Shown here in pieces: positions 57,801 through 60,271 of a DNA stretch of 64,000 nucleotides. The DNA is taken from positions 1 through 64,000 of the forward strand of contig JAVYIG010009917.1 in the NCBI GenBank assembly GCA_035222895.1, written 5' to 3'. Within the stretch, counting starts at the first letter, position 1; each line of letters begins with the position of its first letter. The DNA is from Strongylocentrotus droebachiensis. Taxonomy: Eukaryota > Echinodermata > Echinoidea > Camarodonta > Strongylocentrotidae. The position numbers were made by a program, and so were the translations under genes. The notes under the pieces are model-generated. The model was not told the origin of the DNA and ran no database searches. It saw only the letters and a list, made by a program, of their open reading frames with translations.

Positions 57801-60271
57801 ACAATACATACACATACACTACTACTAGGTCGAGCGTACTCGCACTACATACACATACAGTATTCGCATATCGCGCTCAAAAACAATAGCGCTACCACAG
57901 ACCATGCAAAATATGTGCAGGCCTCGCATACCATAATGTGTACAATATAAATCAGTCAGCGCGCGCGCTATAGACATGGTTCGGATATTACTTGCACGCC
58001 CATATCCGATCGTCGTCTTGGCGAAAAATCACGGTGTGCTGCCGCTTGACCGAGAGGTGGCGCTATACAATTACACTGAACACGCCTCGAAAGTAAAATT
58101 TTTGATAAATAAAATCATTTGCAGTCGAACAGGTTTTTTGCATATAAATTCACTCTAATGTAATATTTCGGATTTATATCTTCAATGATGCATTCTTAGA
58201 CATTTATTGTATGTTTTTTATGTTTAGATCATAGTTTCGTTCGCTAATGTGAGTATTGACCAACACTCAACTATTCCTTTAAACTGTGTGATAAAAAATG
58301 GAATGAATGAATTGAGTAACCTCCTGAACAAGGCCATCAAAGTGACGAGTGACATTTGAATCTGTAATATTCTAAATTATGTACGTGATGAAATTAGGCT
58401 GATTATTACCGTTATGCACCTGATGCCAGGGGCATAATTTCATCCATGTAAATGGACAGTGAACTTGTATATAGGAGAGAATGTAGTTCACTGCTCTCAT
58501 TTCAAAAGTGCAGTACAATGACCCCCCCCCCCCCCACTCTCTCTTTCTCTCTAAGTTATTAAGACTAGCACTATACCCTCTTCTCTGCTTTATTCTTCTT
58601 TATCTTGTTCTGTTTGTGTCTCTCCTTCCTTCTATACCTCCTGTCTCAAAGCTATATCTCTCCTTCCTTTCCTCTTCCATTACTCATCTCTCTTTCTATC
58701 TCTCCCCTCTCTATCTCTAAATGGACTATGAACTTGTATAGGAAAGAATGTAGTTCATCACTCTCATTTCAAAAGTGCAGTGTGATTACCCCCCCCCCCC
58801 CCTTCTCTCTTTATCTTCATTTGACTACTAGTACTACCATCTGTCTCTCCTTCTTTTTATCCCTCTTTTTATCCCTCCTGTTTCACAGCTATCTCTCTCA
58901 TTCCTTTCCTCTTCCCTTCTATTGCTCATCTCTCTTTGTATTCCTCTCATGTCTTTCTATCTCTCCCATCTCTATCTCTAAACGGACAGTGAACTTGTAT
59001 ATAGGAAAGAATGTAGTTCAATGCTCTTATTTCAAAAGTGCAGTGCAATTACACCCCCCCCCCCCCATCTCTCTCTCTCACACACACACACACATACTCT
59101 ATCTCTCTCTTCCTTTGACTACTAGTGCTACCCTCTTCTCTGCCTTCTTCTTCCTTCTCTCATTCTATTTCTGTGTCTCCTTCTTTCTATCCCTCCTGTC
59201 TCATAGCTTTCTCTCCTTCCTCTCCTCTCTCCATTCTTTCTTTCACCCACCTCTCTTTCTATCCCTCCCATATCTTTCTGTCTCTCAATTCTCTTTCTAT
59301 TTCTATACCGGTATCTCCTTATTTCTATCCCTCCTGTCTCATACATGTAGCTATTTCTCTTCTTCCTATTTTCCTCCCTTTATTTTCATTGTTCACCTCT
59401 CTTTCTATCTCTCCCCTCTCTGTCCATCCGCACTTCTCTTTTTATCTTGTTATTCTTTCCCCACCCTCCCGGCCCCATCTCTATTAAAACATATATCATC
59501 TCTCCTCTCTTTCTGTCTCTCCTTCTTTCTATCCCTCCTGTCTCATAGCTATCTCCTTTCTTGCTTTTTTTCTCCCTTTTGTTCCCATTGCTATCTTCCA
59601 ATTTCTATCTATCTCCCACTTCTCTTTATACGTCTCGTCTCTTTTTATCTCTCAACTCTTTCCCCATCCTCCAGGCCTCATCTCTCCTTTCTTTCTTTTT
59701 CTCCCTCTCTCCTCCATCCCCCCCCCCCTCTTCTCCATCCTTCCCTATCCTTCCCTCTCTCTCTCTCCCTCCCTCTTTCTGTCTCCCTCCCTCTTTTTGT
59801 CTTTGTATTTATTTCATCTCAGTCCTTCAATTGATATATTTCAGAAGACCACCTGTATACTGTACATGGTAACATGGTTTACATTGAATATGCATCTAAG
59901 TTGTTGTGATGTATGACACATGAAAATAGGGTAATATTTGTCATAAAAATAACACCATCATTAACATTTCATCTTCTTTCCATCTTTCCTCTCTCTCTCT
60001 CTCTCTCTCTGTGCAGTTCCTCGGTGACCCCAATCCAAACACCTCCCTCTTTGAGACGGACGAGAGATTCAAACCGCTGGGCTTTGAAATCGAGGACCTT
60101 GGATGCTGCAAGTGTATACGACACGCCGTGTGGGGAACGAACATCTTCGTGGGGGCGATATTCACTGACGCTCCCAACAACTGCGATGTCGTCAAATCAA
60201 TCTTGAAGCAGGGATCGAGTACCGAGTCGACGCCAAAGACTAGTCCTGAGTCTGCACCAAAGACTAGTTAG
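7323..60271 (+). CDS. MMADHC: MMADHC (CblD), cobalamin trafficking protein; seven coding exons
   Basis: The coding exons are 7323-7331, 7795-8046, 8791-8889, 12022-12124, 14578-14717, 15872-15958 and 60017-60271. All have GT-AG borders and compatible phases, giving 314 residues (human protein 296). CblD works with MMACHC (CblC) to partition processed vitamin B12 between cytosolic methionine synthase and mitochondrial methylmalonyl-CoA mutase. Residues 1-30 are basic and hydroxylated without acidic residues, as in a mitochondrial presequence. Residues about 54-73 match the conserved WPD..GP..PQD.RF.LPGN region. Residues 120-314 form the nitroreductase-like domain, with the blocks [19 protein letters not shown] and LGCCK.IRH.WG. 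Cys260/Cys261 match the human cysteine pair that includes the cobalt-binding thiolate. The start is chosen because MAK joins directly to the presequence, like human MAN. Odd points are the roughly 44-kb last intron, a repetitive Ser/Thr/Pro C-terminus, and Leu59 where human has the internal start Met62. Identification is from recalled family sequence and is firm. Confidence 0.93.
7795..8046 (+). CDS. MMADHC: MMADHC exon 4: presequence and conserved GP..PQD.RF block
   Basis: The acceptor is tttccaccag and the donor GAG/gtaggt. The 84 codons (residues 4-87) are phase 0 at both ends. The first half looks like a mitochondrial targeting sequence, with Arg, Ser and Thr and no early acids. The second half carries [16 protein letters not shown]. 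There is no Met codon after the start in this exon, so the human internal start (Met62) is absent. A T-rich repeat begins about 11 bases beyond the donor. Confidence 0.92.
8058..8268 (+). repeat. T-rich dispersed repeat next to the exon 4 donor
   Basis: It begins AGGCCTGATAATTACCCG, passes through TTTCCC-rich sequence and ends CACTATCACC. The same start, middle and end occur at 17006-17228. It begins 11 bases after the exon 4 donor, so it forms almost the whole 5' part of the intron. Confidence 0.6.
8791..8889 (+). CDS. MMADHC: MMADHC exon 5
   Basis: This exon has 33 codons, phase 0 at both ends, acceptor gattctag and donor GAA/gtaagt. It encodes residues 88-120, including PDVL..PL.S.RH, which aligns with human PDVLAEPLSSERH. 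The following AYYVQ matches human AQYVN. It links the variable N-terminal region to the nitroreductase-like domain. Confidence 0.92.
8890..9631. other. MMADHC intron 5, 5' part: no gene seen
   Basis: AT-rich intron. It holds a short direct repeat of TTGCATTTTTAACACA.TCCAAAAT (about 9022-9075) and an AAT run near 9310. A few open frames on the minus strand have no family resemblance. Confidence 0.5.
9632..10962. mobile_element. hAT-like element with a CpG-rich internal segment
   Basis: The ends ATACATGCCAACA and GGTTGGCATGTCT form an inverted repeat. Flanks CCAAAAGC and GCAAAAGG agree at 6 of 8 positions, compatible with an old 8-bp target duplication. A second left-type terminus (AGAGATGCCAACC, 10193) suggests a compound or nested element. 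The interior at about 10480-10830 is CpG-rich and contains AAGATGGCGGC, unlike the AT-rich surroundings. No transposase reading frame is seen. Confidence 0.5.
10963..12021. other. MMADHC intron 5, 3' part: no gene seen
   Basis: Very AT-rich. Several short frames occur on both strands without recognisable domains. It ends in the exon 6 acceptor. Confidence 0.5.
12022..12124 (+). CDS. MMADHC: MMADHC exon 6
   Basis: The acceptor is tcatcattag and the donor AAAG/gtagga; the exon leaves in phase 1. It encodes residues 121-155, including [15 protein letters not shown], which aligns with human RVECAIQTCPELLRK. This is the start of the folded C-terminal domain. Confidence 0.92.
12372..12857 (+). mobile_element. 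TTAA-flanked MITE, AGGTAATAC family, copy A
   Basis: It begins TTAAAGGAAATACAAAG and ends CTTTGTATTACCTTTAA. The interior carries TCCCTCTCAAGGTCAAGATA and GGGGCATCCAAATATAT blocks shared by all five copies. About 486 bp in MMADHC intron 6; non-coding. Confidence 0.85.
12858..14035. other. MMADHC intron 6, middle part
   Basis: AT-rich sequence without a supported gene. From about 13532 to 13900 it holds a dispersed repeat (TTTGTCTCAGATTCTAA, GGTCAGTCAGGAATCCC) that recurs at 33309-33704 and, inverted, at 22324-22495. Confidence 0.6.
14036..14515 (+). pseudogene. Partial duplicate of MMADHC exon 7, interrupted by a hAT-like element
   Basis: The acceptor tttcaccgtag and GATTTATTGAGCTG copy the start of exon 7 and its upstream intron. 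The translation [10 protein letters not shown]...ADISLTV parallels [17 protein letters not shown]. At 14093 the copy is broken by a 398-bp insertion and resumes at 14492-14515 before similarity fades. No donor remains. It is probably non-functional, but its acceptor looks intact. Confidence 0.65.
14094..14491. mobile_element. hAT-like MITE with an 8-bp target duplication
   Basis: The ends AGAGCTGCCAACC and GGTTGGCAGCTCT are perfect inverted repeats. Flanks are AGTTTAAC (14086-14093) and GGTTTAAC (14492-14499), an 8-bp target duplication with one mismatch, typical of hAT elements. The interior is AT-rich with runs of T and a repeated CCTTTTTTTTGGC-like motif. There is no coding capacity. Confidence 0.75.
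14578..14717 (+). CDS. MMADHC: MMADHC exon 7
   Basis: The polypyrimidine-rich acceptor tttcactgtag enters in phase 1 and the donor CAT/gtgagt leaves in phase 0. It encodes residues 155-201: F.ELFP, LTVVT..Q.T..DM..WS.EVE.ER..LLE, a strong match to human [33 protein letters not shown]. A decayed partial copy of this exon and its acceptor lies about 540 bases upstream. Confidence 0.93.
15572..15767 (+). mobile_element. TTAA-flanked short repeat, AAGCCC family
   Basis: It begins TTAAAGCCCCACTGTCC and ends GTCTTTAA, with the shared interior TGTTGGTCCCCCATGATCC and GAGAGCTGA. Copies occur at 24285 (plus), 24671 (minus) and, split, at 4789. About 195 bp, non-coding, in MMADHC intron 7. Confidence 0.7.
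15872..15958 (+). CDS. MMADHC: MMADHC exon 8
   Basis: 29 codons, phase 0 at both ends, acceptor tttgattgtag, donor GCC/gtaagt. It encodes residues 202-230. [20 protein letters not shown] is almost the human sequence ([20 protein letters not shown]). The next exon in frame is 44 kb downstream. Confidence 0.93.
16020..16134 (+). repeat. GAT/GGT trinucleotide-based minisatellite
   Basis: Degenerate runs of GATGAT and GGTGAT. Apparent reading frames here are Met/Val repeats with no coding meaning. It lies just after exon 8 in intron 8. Confidence 0.8.
16797..16947. mobile_element. Short hAT-like MITE (CTGGGG...CCCAG), copy 1
   Basis: About 150 bp with ends CTGGGGGCGTTTCA and TGAAACGGGTCCCAG, and the interior CTTGTCATCAGTGACAAATG with its complement. 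Three relatives lie at 17461, 30723 and 36365. Non-coding. Confidence 0.7.
17006..17228 (+). repeat. Second copy of the T-rich dispersed repeat
   Basis: The left part AGGCCTTATAATTACCCG and the right part TTTACTCACTATCACC match the copy at 8058, with the same TTTTCCC-rich core. It lies near the start of the 44-kb intron. Confidence 0.6.
17461..17609. mobile_element. Short hAT-like MITE, copy 2
   Basis: Ends CAGGGGCCCATTTCATAAAA and ATTATGAAACAGGGCCCTG, with the GTAGCTTATAACA block as in copies 1 and 4. Confidence 0.7.
17610..18943. other. Intron 8 of MMADHC / 3' flank of the TRIM gene
   Basis: AT-rich, with many TACATGTA words. The part next to 18943 should hold the TRIM 3' UTR (minus strand), but I could not settle on a poly(A) signal. 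No other gene is seen. Confidence 0.5.
18944..20836 (-). CDS. TRIM-family protein, last exon: coiled-coil end, filamin repeats, NHL propeller
   Basis: 630 codons enter through acceptor tgttttcag at 20836 and stop at TAG (18944). Residues are counted from the exon's first codon. About 1-30 ([20 protein letters not shown]) is the end of a TRIM-type coiled coil. About 31-135 is basic/acidic low complexity with NLS-like KKRK and KRGRK. About 168-255 is a filamin/ABP280 immunoglobulin repeat ([21 protein letters not shown]). About 262-365 is a second, divergent filamin-like repeat ([17 protein letters not shown]). About 378-627 holds six NHL repeats forming a beta-propeller ([35 protein letters not shown]). 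Filamin plus NHL after a coiled coil is the TRIM2/TRIM3/TRIM71 architecture: such proteins are E3 ligases or RNA-binding regulators. Which subtype this is cannot be fixed without the N-terminus. It lies wholly inside MMADHC intron 8, antisense to it. Confidence 0.85.
   Translation of the reverse strand, partial: VREFFSKCRETLDIREQALLQQVSEERKVIKPPLLTKKRKAAKNHTHQLKLNPLGSIEEGSGSDDRDSKPYNNKEEEKQNGCNDRNESEVQMNAKDTLKIKRGRKLKTARHVDMKDENGYHPTTTTNLTKFHLSKADKKEMKQFENAVQNLGLIYLGNADPSKTIAVARPALVCAKCTAKVKAIDKRGKECKQGADSFAANMQTPDGGSIPCEILDNDNGTYTITFRPKVAGTHQLNISVSGQPIKSSPLQVKVQPVRLQAKSSFVGGPCMFGLDIPNRYRVPFGDKRDESEMERARLTPDMMNIVVRDQDGKLTDSSVIGCVCNDREVSTYNVRFLPVSPGDYDINVTLKTTGDVIAQQVIPVHTREQIGRSGSGIGELLNPTDLTVTPHGDIFVADTVENSRIQRFSSDGRHLGQFPVDFQEPALIGSDSSHIAAVFLGSKQVVVYTYDGFPVHQFGHDQLTHPHGIALNSQGNIYVIDLALQCLLIFTKVGKLITRLGQEGSKPGEFNHPHFLSIGSDDHIFVSEARNFRIQELSSIGSYVKELRSKDKMAEPGSIAITTGGHLLVHDEKSQKIQIVNLDENRFAGNLPLELIQPNTGRIDVTQDGYIIILDMFNHCLWRYRIPYES
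20837..22323. other. TRIM intron (and MMADHC intron 8): no gene seen
   Basis: AT-rich. Near 21110-21310 there is a local inverted repeat of GACACAAAGACGTAACTCC and GGAGTTACGTCTTTGTGTCA, about 200 bp apart, which may be the ends of a small foldback element. Other open frames lack resemblance to known families. Confidence 0.5.
22324..22495 (-). repeat. Inverted, shortened copy of the AAGGGATCCGG-type repeat
   Basis: In reverse complement it reads TTAAAGGATTGGGCATCTTTG and GTCAGGAATCCCATGACG, matching the copies at 13532 and 33309. The distal half is missing. It lies in the TRIM intron between 20836 and 23148. Confidence 0.6.
23148..23337 (-). CDS. TRIM-family gene, preceding internal exon (linker before the coiled-coil end)
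   Basis: On the minus strand, acceptor atgtcacag opens the exon at 23337 and donor AATGAG/gtttgt closes it at 23148. Only one frame is open; it leaves in phase 0 and joins directly to VREFFSKC of the last exon, and it enters in phase 1. It encodes about 63 residues: [13 protein letters not shown], then a Pro/Thr/Ser-rich stretch, then [13 protein letters not shown], which leads into the coiled coil. Two decayed copies lie just upstream. The exons before this one, which should encode the RING and B-boxes, were not found. Confidence 0.65.
23421..23522 (-). pseudogene. Decayed tandem copy 2 of the TRIM internal exon
   Basis: The acceptor ctcaactcacag is kept. The sequence then reads [18 protein letters not shown], matching [18 protein letters not shown] of the working copy. 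Similarity ends near 23421 at DAPP, with no recognisable donor, so the copy is truncated at its 3' side. It probably cannot be spliced as an internal exon, although the frame is open. Confidence 0.6.
23606..23676 (-). pseudogene. Decayed tandem copy 3 of the TRIM internal exon
   Basis: After the acceptor-like tcaacttataag, the copy begins NREL and carries HHISTAHI further on, like the working copy. It contains an in-frame stop after about 8 codons and lacks the 3' half. Together with the two lower copies this shows tandem triplication of one exon with its acceptor. Confidence 0.5.
24285..24479 (+). mobile_element. AAGCCC family copy
   Basis: It starts TTAAAGCCCTACTGCACTAC and contains TGTTGGTCCCCCATGATCC; its right end (CTAGTACAGATGAGCTTAGG) is degraded. 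It forms an inverted pair with the copy about 190 bp away. Confidence 0.7.
24671..24870 (-). mobile_element. AAGCCC family copy, inverted
   Basis: It reads TTAAAGCCCATCTGAACTAG on the plus strand and closes GGGGCTTTAA. This is the reverse complement of the copy at 24285, with intact TTAA at both ends. Confidence 0.75.
24871..26108. other. Large intron: simple repeats, no gene
   Basis: It contains an (ACATGT)n run at 25017-25044 and poly-C at about 25540-25555. The 25130-25270 stretch is slightly richer in CpG but has no clear splice-bounded frame. Confidence 0.5.
26109..26604 (-). mobile_element. TTAA-flanked MITE, AGGTAATAC family, copy B (inverted)
   Basis: The same blocks as copy A occur in reverse complement, from TTAAAGGTAATAAAAAG to TTTGTATTACCTTTAA. 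TTAA is present at both ends. It lies in the large intron. Confidence 0.85.
27714..28032. mobile_element. Foldback element (about 320-bp palindrome)
   Basis: The outer arms CAATAGG..GTAATGTAACC and GGTTACATTAC..CCTATTG pair. Further in, TGAAGTACCTCGATACAAAT pairs with its complement, as does TTATTCTTATCAGGTGAATG. The loop contains TTGCTAGGTAGGGCAAGCC. Non-coding. Confidence 0.75.
28033..29286. other. Large intron: no gene seen
   Basis: AT-rich, with a poly-C run near 28453 and a short direct repeat (ACATTCCAGTCTGTATTAT, twice near 28137-28173). Nothing else is recognised. Confidence 0.5.
29287..29460. mobile_element. TA-flanked MITE (CAGT..AACCTG ends), copy 1
   Basis: The ends CAGTGTAACCTGTC and CAGCAGGTTTGAGTG are near-inverted repeats, flanked by TA on each side. 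The interior GTGGTCTTTATAGGCAGGTG is shared with 61321-61476. TA flanks suggest a Tc1/mariner-type mobiliser. Confidence 0.7.
29461..31559. other. Large intron: no gene seen apart from one small MITE
   Basis: AT-rich with scattered TACATGTA words. No exon with recognisable protein similarity was found on either strand. The MITE at 30723 is listed separately. Confidence 0.5.
30723..30805. mobile_element. Short hAT-like MITE, copy 3 (deleted core)
   Basis: Only about 83 bp: ends CAGGGCCCATTCACAAAA and TGTGAAATGGGTCCCAG remain, joined through TGACAAATGACAGTCATTTG. It is an internally shortened derivative. Confidence 0.65.
31560..32035 (+). repeat. Purine-rich (GA)n-type tract
   Basis: About 475 bases of mostly G and A on the plus strand, with GAGAGA runs and a GGGGGGGGGG run near 32021. 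Reading frames here are low-complexity artefacts. Confidence 0.75.
32330..32625 (-). promoter_or_regulatory. Candidate minus-strand promoter or first exon (weak)
   Basis: This is a CpG-richer island of about 270 bases in AT-rich sequence. Reading the minus strand, a TATATA motif (near 32608) is followed about 27 bases later by TCACTCT, which fits an initiator. It could be a promoter for the TRIM gene, since it is upstream on the right strand. No splice donor or coding sequence ties it to that gene, so this is only a suggestion. Confidence 0.2.
33309..33704 (+). mobile_element. TTAA-flanked dispersed repeat (AAGGGATCCGG family)
   Basis: It begins TTAAAGGGATCCGGTAAC and ends AACGATGCAATTAA. 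The body TCTCAGATTC...GGTCAGTCAGGAATCCC is shared with 13532-13900 and 22324-22495 (minus). TTAA at both borders fits the other TTAA families here. Confidence 0.65.
34985..35444. mobile_element. MITE with CTAGGG.TGTGTTCAAGC ends
   Basis: The left end CTAGGGGTGTGTTCAAGC and right end GCTTGAACACACCCTAG form an inverted repeat 460 bp apart. The GC-richer interior has no supported frame. The target duplication is not clear. Confidence 0.7.
35540..36035 (+). repeat. Purine-rich minisatellite (about 60-bp degenerate unit)
   Basis: Units of GATAGAGTAACAGATAAATTCAATTGAGAGAGAG-type sequence recur at least five times with drift, followed by plain GA runs. The long minus-strand frame across it is Ser/Leu-rich low complexity and is not considered a gene. 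Confidence 0.8.
36365..36516. mobile_element. Short hAT-like MITE, copy 4
   Basis: Ends CTGGGGCCTGTTTCACAAAG and TTGTGAAACGCCCCCCAG, with interior GTAGCTTATAACAGAAACTG. About 152 bp. Confidence 0.7.
36603..36925 (-). mobile_element. tRNA-derived SINE, second copy
   Basis: On the minus strand, the head reads GGCTGGGTGGTTTAAGGCG with an A-box-like TGGGTGGTTTAAGG. The body contains GTGTGCGGGCAAGCACTGAA and the tail is (ATT)n at 36603-36615. The layout is the same as at 4290-4765. Confidence 0.65.
37085..37872. mobile_element. CTTCACAAAGACT-type MITE carrying a nested TTAA element
   Basis: The left arm (GTGCTTCACAAAGACTTAG, then AACTATGGCAGGC) and right arm (GCCATAGTTAAGTCCAAC, then GATCTTAGTTTTTGTGAAA) are inverted copies. 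The right arm is cut at 37331 by copy C of the AGGTAATAC family. The uninterrupted relative lies at 45889-46163. Confidence 0.7.
37331..37840 (+). mobile_element. TTAA-flanked MITE, AGGTAATAC family, copy C (nested)
   Basis: It starts TTAAAGGTAATACAAAG and ends TTACCTTTAA. Inside it reads TCCCTCTCAAGGTCAAGATA and GGGGCATCCAAATATAT as in copy A. The flanking host MITE shows one TTAA at the matching unoccupied site, so TTAA is the duplicated target. Confidence 0.9.
38488..38686 (+). repeat. Direct duplication, two units of about 100 bp
   Basis: Both units run from GGTTTCAAGACATGCTG to GTGTAAATGGACCCCAC. Each contains an inverted pair ACATTGCG / CGCAATGT, so each unit could form a short hairpin. 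Confidence 0.8.
39082..39590 (-). mobile_element. TTAA-flanked MITE, AGGTAATAC family, copy D (inverted)
   Basis: It begins TTAAAGGTAATACAATG and ends TTTGTATTACCTTTAA; interior blocks are in reverse orientation relative to copies A and C. It carries the accession of ACCGGT-rich sequence (TTTACCGGTGCTCCCGG) also seen in copies C and E. Confidence 0.88.
39655..40640 (+). repeat. Local segmental duplication plus a 130-bp tandem repeat
   Basis: GAAGCCCTGAAATGGTAATTA and the following roughly 150 bases (to CATTAACTCATTA) recur about 570 bases later with drift. From 40384, a unit starting CAATACCCTTTGAGTTG and ending TTTTAA(A/T)AAAAGCAATCC is present twice in tandem. Confidence 0.75.
41385..41480 (+). 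repeat. Tandem repeat of TTTGTTTATCTCTTTA units
   Basis: Units built from AGTTTGTTTATCTCTTTATT/C TCTTT are repeated about four times. Confidence 0.75.
41862..42354. mobile_element. Foldback MITE (AGGCGTGTCTGCAC ends)
   Basis: Nearly palindromic over 493 bp: AGGCGTGTCTGCACTATCTC pairs with its complement at 42335-42354. Inner copies of CGGTCTAATGAAGACG and GATATCTTGGGATATTATCC pair too. Flanks ATA / ATA could be a 3-bp target duplication (PIF/Harbinger-like), but this is weak. Confidence 0.75.
42506..42609. mobile_element. Short near-perfect hairpin element (104 bp)
   Basis: AATTCGTCCCTATTTTCACG pairs with CGTGAAAATAGGGACGAATT, and the stem continues through GAGGAAAAT to a loop near 42555. 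It is either a tiny MITE or a hairpin-forming transcript source. Confidence 0.7.
42610..43239. other. Large intron: no gene seen
   Basis: Mixed composition, with TACATGTACATGTATG near 42808. No repeat ends or exon-like segments were recognised. Confidence 0.4.
43240..43950. other. GC-richer stretch with no recognised repeat or gene
   Basis: It is noticeably richer in C and CpG than its surroundings and has no terminal repeats that I can find. Minus-strand (43668-43943, 91 codons) and plus-strand (43479-43706, 75 codons) frames are open, but neither resembles a known domain. It might be an untranslated exon or a transposon fragment. Confidence 0.3.
44333..44735 (+). repeat. Pyrimidine-rich (CT)n tract
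   Basis: About 400 bases of CTCTCT and TCTTTCTC with a repeated CATTCGCTCAT(T/G)GTTCTC unit (three copies). The long Ser/Leu/Phe frames are low-complexity artefacts. Confidence 0.8.
45889..46163. mobile_element. MITE with TTTCACAAAGACTAAG ends (uninterrupted copy)
   Basis: Inverted arms GTTTCACAAAGACTAAGATC and GATCTTAGTCTTTGTGAAAC, with inner CTATGGCAGGCC pairing GGCCTGCCATAG. Its right arm contains AACTTTAAGTCGATC, the unoccupied counterpart of the TTAA insertion at 37331. Confidence 0.75.
46938..47010 (+). repeat. Pyrimidine tract (CCCTCC/CTCT)
   Basis: C- and T-only low complexity, with long C runs at 46973-46995. Confidence 0.7.
47170..47281 (+). mobile_element. LINE-like 3' tail ending in (TATC)n
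   Basis: The AT-rich end AATCAATAAATACCATTTATC followed by CTAT repeats resembles the end at 1790-1978. No coding part is present. The family is inferred from the tail only. Confidence 0.4.
47640..47778 (+). mobile_element. LINE-like 3' end with (TGAATC)n tail
   Basis: CAATAAAATTAATCTGAATCTGAATCTGAATG at its end (near 47749-47778) is the short-repeat tail common to CR1/RTE-type LINE copies. Only the untranslated end is present. Confidence 0.5.
48390..48700 (+). repeat. T-rich degenerate tract
   Basis: Dominated by T runs with interspersed CCCC and AAAATGCTTTTTTGG repeats (twice). No coding content. Confidence 0.7.
48733..48927. mobile_element. Short foldback MITE (about 195 bp)
   Basis: AATATAACAGTTATTGATTGGC pairs with GCCAGTCAATAACTGTATAAT; AACATTATTTGGACC pairs with GGTCCAAATAATGTT; GGGAAAATATAACC lies near the centre. 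Confidence 0.75.
49680..50270 (+). promoter_or_regulatory. CpG-rich promoter-like region and possible first exon of the candidate transposon
   Basis: CpG density is far above the surroundings. A frame from ATG at 49978 ([18 protein letters not shown]...) runs to a possible donor GGCG/gtaaga at 50080. A stronger donor, TTGAGAG/gtaagt, is at 50253. No known domain is seen in the predicted peptide. A first exon for the downstream transposase-like exons is inferred only from position and strand. Confidence 0.35.
51282..51787 (+). mobile_element. TTAA-flanked MITE, AGGTAATAC family, copy E
   Basis: It begins TTAAAGGTAATACAAAG and ends TTTGTAATACCTTTAA, with the shared interior. It lies within the larger 49502-58282 candidate element, so it is a later insertion if that element is real. 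Confidence 0.88.
52122..53346 (+). pseudogene. Transposase-like protein remnant, C-terminal part, three exon-like segments
   Basis: Segments: 52122-52264 (acceptor ctttttacag, donor TTCAG/gtagga), 52527-52645 (acceptor attccttag, donor ACAAA/gtgagt), 53115-53346 (acceptor gatacag, stop TAG). Motifs: [16 protein letters not shown] in the first, [15 protein letters not shown] in one frame of the second, then [11 protein letters not shown] in another frame, and [14 protein letters not shown] in the third. These match, in order, a widespread uncharacterised transposon-encoded family known from fish and marine invertebrates (pattern HTG.LE.FHS.IL.YA.KR ... DHN...RP ... PVK..K.Y.YIP.L...IL). The three parts are in different frames, and about a dozen codons are missing after ASKR, so it is not intact as read. 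The third exon continues the second in frame (GNTKY across the intron). Family recall is from memory; a link to Kolobok is inference. Confidence 0.55.
53688..54253. mobile_element. TTAA-flanked near-perfect palindromic MITE (AAGGGATAGTCCA family)
   Basis: TTAAAGGGATAGTCCA opens and TGGACTATCCCTTTAA closes 566 bp. The arms are almost identical over about 270 bp each, including GCAGACATTCACTTTCGC, around a small unpaired centre near 53965. Non-coding; the highly alike arms suggest a fairly recent insertion. Confidence 0.85.
55845..56030 (+). repeat. Dispersed repeat, inverted partner of 6655-6835
   Basis: Contains TTGGCCCAGTCTTGGTAAAG and GCATATAAGTCTTGGTGTGTACTGCA, the reverse complement of the 6655-6835 segment with moderate divergence. 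Confidence 0.5.
56165..56250 (+). mobile_element. SINE fragment
   Basis: GTGTGCGGGCAAGCACTGAA and GACCGGGGTAATAGTATAT are the reverse complement of the middle of the SINE at 36603. Head and tail are missing. Confidence 0.6.
56931..57519. mobile_element. Foldback MITE with inner TTAAAGGTGTC repeats
   Basis: Outer arms TTTATTTCTCCACTTTCCCT and AGGGAAAGTGGATAAATAAA pair, as do ACCTTCATGTTGTTATATATG and its complement. Further in, TTAAAGGTGTC (56982) and GACACCTTTAA (57464) pair. GCTCCTTTTGGAATGAAAC-like motifs are repeated inside. It may be one element, or a TTAA element whose flanks were also inverted. Confidence 0.7.
57655..57745 (-). mobile_element. LINE ORF2 C-terminal fragment
   Basis: On the minus strand the frame reads [19 protein letters not shown], the same C-terminal signature class (LWN.LP) seen in reverse transcriptases of jockey/CR1-like LINEs. 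Only about 30 codons remain. Confidence 0.6.
58441..59090 (+). repeat. About 265-bp tandem repeat, three copies
   Basis: Each unit starts AAATGGACAGTGAACTTGTA (58449; variants at 58722 and 58981), then GAATGTAGTTCA, CATTTCAAAAGTGCAGTG, a poly-C run and pyrimidine-rich sequence. It grades into the CT tract upstream of MMADHC exon 9. Confidence 0.8.
59091..59820 (+). repeat. Long pyrimidine tract before MMADHC exon 9
   Basis: About 730 bases almost entirely C and T, with recurring TCTATCCCTCCTGTCTCATAG motifs. The long Ser/Leu/Pro frames are artefacts. A further (CT)n run lies at 59990-60010, directly at the exon 9 acceptor. Confidence 0.8.
60017..60271 (+). CDS. MMADHC: MMADHC exon 9 (last coding exon)
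   Basis: The acceptor is gtgcag after a (CT)n tract, and the stop TAG is at 60269. It encodes residues 231-314. [17 protein letters not shown] corresponds to human FFGPYTNNTLFETDER, followed by LGF..DDLGCCK.IRH and the metal-site cysteine pair at 260-261. It ends in a Ser/Thr/Pro-rich tail with two copies of a PKTSPES/PKTS-like repeat, absent from the human protein. The 3' UTR follows. Confidence 0.93.
   Translation, partial: FLGDPNPNTSLFETDERFKPLGFEIEDLGCCKCIRHAVWGTNIFVGAIFTDAPNNCDVVKSILKQGSSTESTPKTSPESAPKTS

Larger units (their letters stand above)
49502..58282 (+). mobile_element. Candidate 8.8-kb Kolobok-like DNA transposon (decayed)
   Basis: The ends are TTAAAGGAATAGTTGAGTG(TTGGT) at 49502 and its exact reverse complement at 58259-58282, 24 bases each, with TTAA outermost. 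Inside are a CpG-rich promoter-like start (49680-50270), three exon-like segments with transposase similarity (52122-53346) and a CpG-rich right part (57790-58100). Later insertions include MITE copy E, a 566-bp palindrome and a LINE fragment. TTAA targets with purine ends (AAGG) fit the Kolobok superfamily better than piggyBac, whose ends begin with pyrimidines. Alternatively the two ends belong to separate family members and the interval is not one element. Confidence 0.5.

Noticed and set aside
58605-59834. 409-codon plus-strand open frame
   Set aside because: It covers the pyrimidine tract before MMADHC exon 9. Composition is only Ser/Leu/Phe/Pro/Tyr, as any C/T sequence would give.
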